DNA of 5,850 nucleotides. Origin: Coriobacteriales bacterium. GTDB taxonomy: Bacteria > Actinomycetota > Coriobacteriia > Coriobacteriales > UBA8131. The stretch lies in NCBI GenBank assembly GCA_031290695.1, contig JAITNB010000096.1:1-5850 (forward strand), written 5' to 3'. The notes beneath the pieces were generated by a model. It saw only the letters and a program-made list of their open reading frames with translations, ran no database searches and was not told the origin of the DNA. Numbering within the stretch: the stretch's first letter is position 1; each line of letters starts with the position of its first letter. This document shows positions 1-5,850 of the stretch, piece after piece. The position numbers and the translations under genes were made by a program.

Positions 1-318
1 CAGGGCCGCATCCTCGCCATCCTGGCACAACACGAATCGCTCACACAGCGCGAACTGCTCGACATCGCCAACATCCGCTCTGCCTCGTTGAGCGAACTCC
101 TCGGCAAGGTCGAATCCAGTGGATATATCACACGAGAGAAGAATACCGCCGACCACAGAAACATTGACATCCGACTAACCAAAGCCGGCGAACAAGCCGC
201 ACAGGGACTCCCCCACCAACGCGCAACAATGGCGCAAGAGCTATTCTCGGCTTTGGATACAAACGAGCGTGAACAACTCGCATGCATCTTGGAGAAGCTA
301 CTGGCCTCATGGGAGTGA
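1..318 (+). CDS. MarR-family winged-helix transcriptional regulator, C-terminal part (5' end outside window)
   Basis: The reading frame is open from base 1 to a TGA at 316-318, giving 105 visible residues, so the gene starts upstream of the window. The TTG at 88-90 codes for Leu30 inside the DNA-binding domain and is not a start. Visible residues 1-43 form the helix-turn-helix: a hydrophobic helix, then LTQRELLDI, then the recognition-helix region RSASLSELLGKVESSGYI. Residues 44-60 form the wing, with the family's typical D-x-R...LT pattern (DHRNIDIRLT), followed by the start of the dimerisation helix (KAGEQAA). MarR proteins are cytoplasmic dimers that usually repress nearby genes until a small ligand binds or a cysteine is oxidised. 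No ligand or target can be read here, because the promoter and upstream neighbours are missing. The gene is convergent with ribF. By my count 37 of 105 codons end in A or T, clearly more than in the infB start region. Confidence 0.9.
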   Translation, partial: QGRILAILAQHESLTQRELLDIANIRSASLSELLGKVESSGYITREKNTADHRNIDIRLTKAGEQAAQGLPHQRATMAQELFSALDTNEREQLACILEKLLASWE

Positions 319-375
319 ATTGTCTCCCCGAATGTCAGGGAAGCAGTGGTCAGAGATATCAGACGTTCCCACAGG

Positions 376-449
376 TTGACAGGGATGTTGACAGTCAATA
401 GTCCCCTTGGGGGGGTGCGGACCGCCAACTTTGCTGTCAACTTTGTCAA
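376..449. repeat. Imperfect inverted repeat in the convergent MarR/ribF intergenic region
   Basis: The 143-base gap at 319-461 holds no gene. Within it GTTGACAG occurs twice, at 375-382 and 387-394 (12-base period), and its complement CTGTCAAC occurs at 434-441, followed by TGTCAA at 444-449. The inner arms 387-394/434-441 pair over 8 bp. The outer arms 376-381/444-449 pair over 6 bp, across a 5/2-base internal loop. The loop contains further small symmetric elements: CCCCTTGGGG (403-412) and GCGGACCGC (417-425). TTGACAGTCAA (388-398) is itself a palindrome with one central base. Lying between two converging genes it could terminate or insulate both transcripts, but neither strand has a T-tract after the outer arm, so it is not a canonical intrinsic terminator. 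A protein-binding site or a small dispersed repeat are alternatives. The symmetry is seen directly; the role is unknown. Confidence 0.6.
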
Positions 450-461
450 AAGACGATGAGG

Positions 462-1430
462 CTATAGGTTGGTGCGAACCCAGTCGATGTTGGCGTTCAC
501 TGTCTTCTGCAGCTCCTGTGGGGAGGAGAAGGCGTGCATGGGGCGAAGGTGCTTGACGAAGGCCACTTTTATCTCATGGTCGTAGAGGTCGCCGCTAAAA
601 TCGAGGATGTGCGCCTCTATGGTCGCAGGGACGCCCTCGAAGGTCGCGGGCACGCCAACTGAGACTGCCGTGCGGTACACATCGCCATTGAGGTACACAT
701 AGCCACCGTAGACGCCATCGCCCAGCGTCACCGAGGATGCGCTGGGGACGATATTTGCGGTGGGAAAGCCGAGGGACTGCCCCACGCGTCTGCCCGGCAC
801 GACTTGGGCACGCAGGTAGAACGGGCGGGTGAGAAGCTCATTGGCCTCGTCAAGGCGCGTGTCTTCCAAGGCATCGCGGATACGTGTTGCCGTGATGGGA
901 AGCCCTTCTTCGCAGAGAAGTGCGTGCGCATGGATGGCACAGCTGTTCCCTGTTGCCCAGGCCTCGAGGTCGCCTACCTCGCCTGCTGCCTTGCGGCCAT
1001 ACCTAAAATCGGATCCCACATGAACACTTACGGGCGTCAAGGCACCGGTGAACACCTCATCAAGGAACTGCCGCGGCCCCGTGCGCGCGAGGGTCTGGGT
1101 GAAAGGGATGACCAGCACGTAATCGACCCCGCAGGTTGCCAACCATGCCAGGCGGTCTTCGTTGCTAAACACCTTGCGCACCCTGCCGGCCGGCAGGAAG
1201 AGCTCGTCGGGGTCGCGGTCGAACGTGACGACGGTGGCGGTGACCCCGCGCTCCCGCGCTTCGCGCACCGCCTCGCCGATGAGGAACTGGTGTCCCTGAT
1301 GGAGCCCGTCGAACACACCCACGGCACAGACGGTTGTGCCGATGCCTGCCATGGTGGGCGTGCAGGTGATTACACGGGCATGGGCGTGGGCCTCCAGCCA
1401 ATGGTTGGTAAGGGTGGTTTTATCGAACAC
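462..1430 (-). CDS. ribF: Bifunctional riboflavin kinase / FMN adenylyltransferase (FAD synthetase)
   Basis: This enzyme phosphorylates riboflavin to FMN and then adenylylates FMN to FAD, in the cytoplasm. The product is 322 residues, normal for the family. The N-terminal nucleotidyltransferase module has the GxFDGxHxGH signature at 38-47 (GVFDGLHQGH), VGSDFRYGRKAAG at 138-150 and a TRIR motif at 182-185. The C-terminal flavokinase module has GRRVGQSLGFPTAN (213-226) with the PTAN substrate/Mg site, EAHILDF (272-278) with the likely catalytic Glu, and the DLY...VAFVKHLR stretch (281-296). Odd points are FDRDP at 70-74 where FxPxP is usual, and ITAT at 179-182 where ISST is usual. The GTG start at 1430 is chosen because a full AGGAGGTG ribosome site precedes it. 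This puts the start 11 bases inside truB and gives about 37 residues before the signature. Met27 is a possible later start but lacks this support. It is the last gene of the operon. Confidence 0.95.
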   Translation of the reverse strand: MFDKTTLTNHWLEAHAHARVITCTPTMAGIGTTVCAVGVFDGLHQGHQFLIGEAVREARERGVTATVVTFDRDPDELFLPAGRVRKVFSNEDRLAWLATCGVDYVLVIPFTQTLARTGPRQFLDEVFTGALTPVSVHVGSDFRYGRKAAGEVGDLEAWATGNSCAIHAHALLCEEGLPITATRIRDALEDTRLDEANELLTRPFYLRAQVVPGRRVGQSLGFPTANIVPSASSVTLGDGVYGGYVYLNGDVYRTAVSVGVPATFEGVPATIEAHILDFSGDLYDHEIKVAFVKHLRPMHAFSSPQELQKTVNANIDWVRTNL

Positions 1431-2418
1431 CGCTCACACCTCCTGGGATGACGATGTGGGGGACGAGGGAGTTTGCCGTAGGGTCCCCCTGGTACAGGGC
1501 GACAAGGCGGTTGTCGTGGATGAGGGAGTAGAGGGCAGGCCGCCCGTAGCCACTCGCGCAACACCCGTCATCATTATACGTGTTTTCCTCTGAACTCTGC
1601 GGCTGTGCGCACGATGACGTGGGTTTTTGACGCAGGGGTAGTTTCCTGCCGTTTTGGATGAGCTCAAGCTCACTGCCGTCTACGGCGACAGAAGGCAGGC
1701 CGAGGGCTTGCACGGGGTCGAGGAACGCGGAGGTCAGGTCGTCCATAGCCTGTAACTCATCAAGGGTAAAGGCATCTTTGAGTGAGATGGGGCCGCAGTG
1801 GGTGCGGCGCAGCGCGCCGATATGGGCGCCGCAAGCAAGCTGCGCGCCCATATCGCGGGCAAGCGAGCGGATGTAGGTGCCCTTTGAGACGGTAAGGTGC
1901 ACGTCCCAGTACCCCTCCCCCACGAGCTCAAGCGCTGCCTCGTACACGGTGACGCGGCGGGTATCCAGGTCGAGGGCAGTGCCGCGCCGGGCTGCCTCAT
2001 ACGCCTTCACACCGCCTTTCTTGACGGCGCTATAGCGGGGCGGGAGCTGATCGTGCTCCCCCACGAGACCTGCGACACACGACGCTGCGAACGGGAGATG
2101 GGCGAGCTTGGGGGGCACGGGCTTCTGGGTAAGTACCTCGCCCTGGGCATCGTCGGTTGTGGTGGTTGTGCCAAAGACGATGCGGGCGGTATAGGCCTTG
2201 CGGTTGGCCATAAGGTAGGGTGCCAGCCGGGTCGCGGGGCCGATGCAGACGAGGAGGAGGCCGGTAGCCAGGGGGTCGAGGGTACCGGCGTGGCCGATGC
2301 GTCCCTCTCCGGTCAAGGAGCGCAAGCGGGCGACGACGTCATGGGAGGACAGCGCGGGTGGCTTGTCAACCGCTATGATGCCTGAGAGGGTGGTTGTGCC
2401 GCGTCGTCGTTTTGCCAT
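1420..2418 (-). CDS. truB: tRNA pseudouridine(55) synthase TruB
   Basis: TruB converts uridine 55 in the T-arm of tRNAs to pseudouridine and also helps tRNA fold. From the ATG at 2418 the product is 332 residues, beginning MAKRRRG. It shows the VDKP motif (17-20), the catalytic motif GHAGTLDPLATG with Asp48 (42-53), the conserved KAYTAR Tyr (76), PPRYSAVKKGGVKAYEAAR (126-144) and SKGTYIRSLARD (178-189). All are typical of the TruB core. The C-terminal PUA-like part (YSLIHDNRLVALYQ, from about residue 297) is separated from the core by about 32 Ser/Cys/Asn-rich residues (264-295) that look like an insertion. A GTG at 2424, directly after the nrnA stop, would add two residues. ATG is preferred because it is the stronger codon and MAKRR is a family-like start. 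Neither start has a clear ribosome site, so translation is probably coupled to nrnA. The end overlaps ribF. Confidence 0.95.
   Translation of the reverse strand: MAKRRRGTTTLSGIIAVDKPPALSSHDVVARLRSLTGEGRIGHAGTLDPLATGLLLVCIGPATRLAPYLMANRKAYTARIVFGTTTTTDDAQGEVLTQKPVPPKLAHLPFAASCVAGLVGEHDQLPPRYSAVKKGGVKAYEAARRGTALDLDTRRVTVYEAALELVGEGYWDVHLTVSKGTYIRSLARDMGAQLACGAHIGALRRTHCGPISLKDAFTLDELQAMDDLTSAFLDPVQALGLPSVAVDGSELELIQNGRKLPLRQKPTSSCAQPQSSEENTYNDDGCCASGYGRPALYSLIHDNRLVALYQGDPTANSLVPHIVIPGGVSGVR
1437..1444 (-). promoter_or_regulatory. Strong ribosome binding site of ribF, inside truB
   Basis: On the minus strand AGGAGGTG lies six bases before the GTG at 1430. It matches the anti-Shine-Dalgarno sequence over eight bases and lies within the last codons of truB. 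It decides the ribF start and is much stronger than the sites before nrnA (AGGT at 3417-3420) or truB (none clear). RibF is therefore likely to be initiated independently, not only by coupling. Confidence 0.8.
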
Positions 2419-2424
2419 GGTCAC

Positions 2425-3408
2425 TCAACTGCCAAGGCAATCCATTCCCTCAAGGGCAGGGACGAGTTTGGCAAGGGCATGTTCGAGGGTCGTGTCGATG
2501 GTGAGACCGGCAGCTGCGGCGTGACCGCCGCCGCCAAAGTTGCGCGCGATGGCACCTACGTCGCAGCCGTTCTTGGCGCGAAGGTTGACACGTACACTGT
2601 TGTCTTCCTCGCGCAACAGAGCGGCGACCTCAACACCGATGATCGAGCGTAGCACGTTGGGGAGGCTCTCGGTGTCGTCGCGGGTAACGCCCAAGTCTTT
2701 GAAGTCCTGCTCGTCAACCCATGAGTAGACAACGCGGCCGTCGCGACAAAAACGCATACGGTCGATCAAGCGGGACTCAAGTTGCATAGACGCGAAGGAC
2801 TTGTTCTCGTAGACGTTTGTGCTCATCTGCGCGGGATCCACACCACAGTCAATCATGCGTGCGGCGGCGCGAAACGCCTCGACGGTGGTGTTCTGAAACG
2901 CAAAACGGCCGGTGTCGGTCATGAGGGCGACGTAACAGTAGGCCGCCATTGCCCTGGTTGGCGTGACGCCGCTCGCCTCGATGAGCTGCCATACCAGCAG
3001 GCCGGTTGCAGGAGAGGCGGTGTCGCCCAGGTAGTGGTTGGCATAGTGGAGGTAGTCGGGATGGTGGTCGATTACCAGCGTGTCGTGGGAGCGCTCCATG
3101 ACGGCCACGCTATCACCGATACGTGAGGCACTGGGTGCGTCGACAGCAATAAAGAGGTCGGGGGTAGCGGTATAGTGCAGCGCGGGCGTGAACTCGTAGT
3201 TGTCGAGGAAGCGGTACAGCATCGGTGCCAGCCTGTCCTGGGCGAGCAGGCAGGTGACCGCACAGCCTTTGGCGCGCAGGAGCGCAGCGAGGGCGAGGGC
3301 CGAGCCAAGGGCGTCGCCATCGGGATTCACGTGACCGCAGATTGCCACGGTCTTCTCCCCCTCAAAGAGCGCGAGGGTGTCTTTAAGCGTCATACTTTGC
3401 TCGTTCAC
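2425..3408 (-). CDS. nrnA: DHH/DHHA1 phosphoesterase, NrnA-type oligoribonuclease / pAp phosphatase
   Basis: Members of this family are manganese-dependent cytoplasmic enzymes. They degrade two- to five-base RNAs, and many also dephosphorylate pAp or hydrolyse pApA/pGpG made from cyclic dinucleotides. The 327-residue product is close to the length of Bacillus NrnA. The N-terminal DHH domain has all metal-binding motifs: HVNPDGD (26-32), Asp90 in FIAVDA, DHH (114-116) and TDTG (164-167). The C-terminal DHHA1 domain ends with the substrate-binding GGGGHAAAAG (292-301). No key residue is missing. The GTG start at 3408 overlaps the rbfA TGA as GTGA, with AGGT eight bases before it. An ATG at residue 6 is a weaker alternative. 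The place between rbfA and truB is the usual one for this gene. Substrate preference among nanoRNA, pAp and cyclic dinucleotide products cannot be told from sequence alone. Confidence 0.93.
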   Translation of the reverse strand: MNEQSMTLKDTLALFEGEKTVAICGHVNPDGDALGSALALAALLRAKGCAVTCLLAQDRLAPMLYRFLDNYEFTPALHYTATPDLFIAVDAPSASRIGDSVAVMERSHDTLVIDHHPDYLHYANHYLGDTASPATGLLVWQLIEASGVTPTRAMAAYCYVALMTDTGRFAFQNTTVEAFRAAARMIDCGVDPAQMSTNVYENKSFASMQLESRLIDRMRFCRDGRVVYSWVDEQDFKDLGVTRDDTESLPNVLRSIIGVEVAALLREEDNSVRVNLRAKNGCDVGAIARNFGGGGHAAAAGLTIDTTLEHALAKLVPALEGMDCLGS

Positions 3409-3782
3409 AATGGATTACCTGTCTCATCTTTGGGTATGGAGAGCGTGGGCGGGGTGTCCTTGAGGGCCTCGCGTATGCGCTCGGCATCGTCGATGCTGGT
3501 GTCGAGGATGAAGCGCAGCTCGGGGGTCACACGCCATCCCAGGTCGCGACCGAGCAGCGAGCGCAGGCGGCCCTTTGCGCTCACGAGCCCCTGCCCAACC
3601 TCAGTGTAGCGGTCCCTGCCAGCCGAGACAAACACGTTGGCGACGCCACGGTCCTTTGAGACCTCGACACCGGTGATGGTCACGAACGCCAGGCGGGGGT
3701 CGGAGACCTCGCTCAGGAGTATCTGGGCGAGTGCCGCGCGTGCCGCCTCGTTGACCTTTCGTGATGTTGGTGTCTGTTTCAT
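3405..3782 (-). CDS. rbfA: 30S ribosome-binding factor RbfA
   Basis: RbfA is a small single-domain KH-type protein that binds the immature 30S subunit and assists 16S rRNA 5'-end maturation, notably in the cold. The 125-residue product is of normal size. It has the expected pattern: an N-terminal helix (RKVNEAARAALAQILLSEV, 8-26), the hallmark SDPRL followed by VTITGVEVSKDRGVANVFVS, a central helix, and the closing ELRFILDTSIDDAERI segment. The short tail (DTPPTLSIPKDETGNPL) is probably disordered. The ATG at 3782 is preceded by AAGG ten bases upstream and a GAGG only two bases away. It lies 43 bases after infB, and that gap shows no terminator or promoter I can support. Its stop overlaps the nrnA start. 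Sitting directly after IF2 is the standard arrangement and fits joint supply of ribosome assembly and initiation factors. Confidence 0.95.
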   Translation of the reverse strand: MKQTPTSRKVNEAARAALAQILLSEVSDPRLAFVTITGVEVSKDRGVANVFVSAGRDRYTEVGQGLVSAKGRLRSLLGRDLGWRVTPELRFILDTSIDDAERIREALKDTPPTLSIPKDETGNPL

Positions 3783-3825
3783 TGCCTCATCGCCTTGTCG
3801 CTTTGCGTATCGCCATGCCTGTGCA

Positions 3826-5850
3826 TCATGCCTCGCGGGCGACCTCGGTCACCCGGTAGCCTTCGAGTACGTCGCCCACCTTGAGGTCCTGGAAGCCCAC
3901 GACGCCAATACCGCACTCGTAACCGGCACGGACGTTCTTGACATCCTCCTTGAAGCGCCTGAGTGACGCGATGGCACCCTCGTGTATGACAGTGCCGTCG
4001 CGCACGATACGTATCTTGTCGTCACGGGAAAGCTCGCCTTCCTCAACGAGGCAGCCGGCGATAGTGCCAACCTTGGGTACCTTGAACAGCTCACGTACCT
4101 CGGCACTGCCGGTGTCGGTCTCAACGATATCGGGCGAGAGCAGGCCCACGCGCGCCGCGTTGATCTCCTCGATAGCCTGGTATATGACGCGGTAGGTCTT
4201 GATCTCGACCTTCTCCCTCTCGGCCGCCTGCTTCGCCTTGGGCTGGGGTCGCACGTTAAACCCGATGATGACGGCGTCTGAGGCCGCAGCAAGCGTGACA
4301 TCGGTCTCGGTGATGCCGCCCACCGCAGAGTGGATGACGTTGATGCGCACTTCGCTCTGGTCCATCTTGTCAAGCGCGTCCTGCAAGGCCTCAATCGAGC
4401 CCTGTACGTCGGCCTTGACCACCAGGTTGAGTTCGCTCATCTTGCCTTCCTTGATACGCGCAAAAAGGTCTTCAAGGGAGACATGCGCCTTCTTTTGCTG
4501 GTCGGCAAGGCGTTGGCGCAGCGCGCGGTCCTCGGCGAGGTTGCGGGCGTCACGCTCGTCGGCGAACACGCGAAACTCGTCGCCGGCGGCCGGGACGCTG
4601 CCCAGGCCCACTATCTCAACGGGGTCGGCGGGCCTTGCATCCTCGACGACATCGCCCTTGGGGCTCACCAACGCGCGCACGCGCCCGTGTGACGAGCCCA
4701 CCACGACAGCGTCGCCCACCTTGAGGGTGCCTCGCTGCACAAGCACCGTGGCTACGGGGCCACGTCCTTTGTCGAGCTTCGCCTCGATGACGAAGCCCGA
4801 GGCGAGCGCCCGGGGGTTGGCCTTGAGCTCGAGGACGTCTGCCTGGAGCAGGATGGACTCGAGGAGGTCGTCGATGCCCAAGCGCTGCTTTGCCGAGACA
4901 TCGACAAACATGCTCTGCCCGCCCCATTCCTCGGGGATGATGTTGTGCTCGGTGAGCTCCTGGCGCACACGCTCGGGAGTGGCGCCCGCCTTGTCTATCT
5001 TGTTGACGGCCACGACGATGGGCACACCCGCGGCCTCGGCATGGTGGATGGCCTCGACGGTCTGGGGCATGACGCCGTCGTCGGCGGCCACGACGAGCAC
5101 GACGACGTCGGTGAGCTTGGCGCCACGTGCGCGCATGGCGGTGAACGCCTCGTGGCCCGGCGTGTCGATAAAGGTGATCTTGCGTCCGTTTATGCTGGCA
5201 ACCGAGGCGCCGATATGCTGGGTGATGCCGCCGGCCTCGGTCGCGACAACGCCGGTCTCGCGGATGGCGTCAAGCAACGAGGTCTTGCCATGGTCCACAT
5301 GGCCCATGACCGTCACGACCGGTGAGCGCGGTATGAGGTCGTCTGCCAAGTCGTTATAGCTCACTGCGTACTCCTCCTCCGGCGAGATGACCCGTACCTT
5401 GCGGTCCATGTCGTCCGCGATGAGCTCGACGAAGTCGTCTGCCATGGTCTGGGTGACGGTGAGCGGCGAGCCAAGCAGGAACAGGCGCTTGACGATGTCG
5501 GAGGAAGGCACACCCAAGGCATCGGCGAACTCGGAGACCGTGACGCCTTTCTTGATCTGCACGACCGACGCGTCGAGCACCAACTCGGGGTCGAGCCCCT
5601 TCTCGATGGCATCGAGCTCGGCCTTCTCCTTAGCCTCGGCCACGCGCTTCTCCTTACGCTTCTTGCGACGGCCCTCCCCGTCACCCGACGCGGCCTCGAC
5701 GGCGGCGCGGGCATCGGCGAGCACACGCTCGCGCTGGAGCTGCTCGGCAGCAATGGCCATCTGGCGGTAGCGGTCGTCCTCGGAGCCCTCGTCATCGAGT
5801 ATGAGCTGCTCGGCGAAGCGGGCATTGGCCGACTTCTTGCCGTCCTTGCC
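3826..5850 (-). CDS. infB: Translation initiation factor IF-2, N-terminus cut by the window edge
   Basis: IF-2 is the GTPase that places formyl-Met-tRNA on the 30S subunit and promotes 50S joining. The frame is open to the edge, giving 674 visible residues; the start and much of the variable N-terminal region are missing. The ATG at 5760 is internal, as thirty coding residues with no stop precede it (ending [12 protein letters not shown]). Visible residues 1-95 are a charged linker, including a Lys/Arg/Glu run. An IF2N-like domain follows at about 101-152 ([13 protein letters not shown]...). The GTPase domain has G1 GHVDHGKT (183-190), G2 GGIT (207-210), G3 DTPGH (229-233), G4 NKID (283-286) and G5 SAK (319-321), all intact. 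Domain II and C1 follow. C2, which binds the initiator tRNA, includes SLRRFKEDV and ECGIGV and ends at the TGA at 3826. It is the most upstream gene seen of the operon. Confidence 0.97.
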   Translation of the reverse strand, partial: GKDGKKSANARFAEQLILDDEGSEDDRYRQMAIAAEQLQRERVLADARAAVEAASGDGEGRRKKRKEKRVAEAKEKAELDAIEKGLDPELVLDASVVQIKKGVTVSEFADALGVPSSDIVKRLFLLGSPLTVTQTMADDFVELIADDMDRKVRVISPEEEYAVSYNDLADDLIPRSPVVTVMGHVDHGKTSLLDAIRETGVVATEAGGITQHIGASVASINGRKITFIDTPGHEAFTAMRARGAKLTDVVVLVVAADDGVMPQTVEAIHHAEAAGVPIVVAVNKIDKAGATPERVRQELTEHNIIPEEWGGQSMFVDVSAKQRLGIDDLLESILLQADVLELKANPRALASGFVIEAKLDKGRGPVATVLVQRGTLKVGDAVVVGSSHGRVRALVSPKGDVVEDARPADPVEIVGLGSVPAAGDEFRVFADERDARNLAEDRALRQRLADQQKKAHVSLEDLFARIKEGKMSELNLVVKADVQGSIEALQDALDKMDQSEVRINVIHSAVGGITETDVTLAAASDAVIIGFNVRPQPKAKQAAEREKVEIKTYRVIYQAIEEINAARVGLLSPDIVETDTGSAEVRELFKVPKVGTIAGCLVEEGELSRDDKIRIVRDGTVIHEGAIASLRRFKEDVKNVRAGYECGIGVVGFQDLKVGDVLEGYRVTEVAREA

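Noticed and set aside
376..400. TTGACA at 376-381 and 388-393 as promoter -35 boxes
   Set aside because: No TATAAT-like element lies about 17 bases downstream, and the region faces the end of ribF, so nothing obvious would be transcribed.
403..420. CCCCTTGGGG followed by a G-run as an intrinsic terminator
   Set aside because: The stem has only four pairs around a two-base turn, and no T-tract follows on either strand.
804..2385. Long plus-strand open frames opposite ribF and truB (804-1451, 1897-2385)
   Set aside because: They are shadows of conserved genes, lack ribosome sites I can support, and their translations show no family motif.
3787..3816. A nine-codon leader frame (MAIRKATRR) between infB and rbfA
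   Set aside because: It has no clear ribosome site, no attenuator hairpin beside it, and such short frames arise by chance.
4199..5359. A 386-codon open frame on the plus strand opposite infB
   Set aside because: It lies wholly antisense to a clearly conserved IF-2 gene, its protein is Ser/Arg/Thr-rich with no recognisable domain, and such frames are expected opposite GC-rich genes.
5758..5760. ATG at 5760 as the infB start
   Set aside because: The frame stays open to the window edge with IF-2-like linker sequence upstream, and IF-2 needs a longer N-terminal region.

Overview
The window is a GC-rich piece of bacterial chromosome. It holds the 3' part of a conserved translation and ribosome-maturation operon on the minus strand, and the tail of a MarR-type regulator on the plus strand. 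The gene order infB-rbfA-nrnA-truB-ribF is common in Gram-positive bacteria. The GC-rich codon choice and the general look of the IF2 and RibF proteins suggest an actinobacterium, possibly of the Coriobacteriia (Olsenella/Atopobium type). That assignment is an inference from memory and was not tested by a search.

Layout from left to right: 1-318 (+) is the C-terminal part of a MarR-family regulator whose start lies outside the window. 319-461 is a convergent intergenic region carrying an unusual set of repeated and inverted TTGACA/TGTCAA motifs. Then, all on the minus strand and read right to left, come infB (3826-5850, N-terminus missing at the window edge), rbfA (3405-3782), nrnA (2425-3408), truB (1420-2418, or to 2424 with a GTG start) and ribF (462-1430).

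The minus-strand genes are tightly packed. There are 43 bases between infB and rbfA. rbfA and nrnA overlap by four bases (GTGA), nrnA and truB abut or are six bases apart, and ribF starts inside the end of truB. This indicates one co-transcribed unit with translational coupling. Functionally the unit combines translation initiation (IF2), 30S maturation (RbfA), turnover of tiny RNAs and possibly pAp or cyclic dinucleotide products (NrnA), tRNA U55 pseudouridylation (TruB) and FMN/FAD synthesis (RibF).

Most of the window is ordinary core genome, and I see no sign of a new defence, mobile or biosynthetic system. The points worth a second look are the structured repeat cluster at 375-450, a low-complexity insert in the TruB C-terminal domain, altered motif residues in RibF, and the different codon use of the MarR gene.
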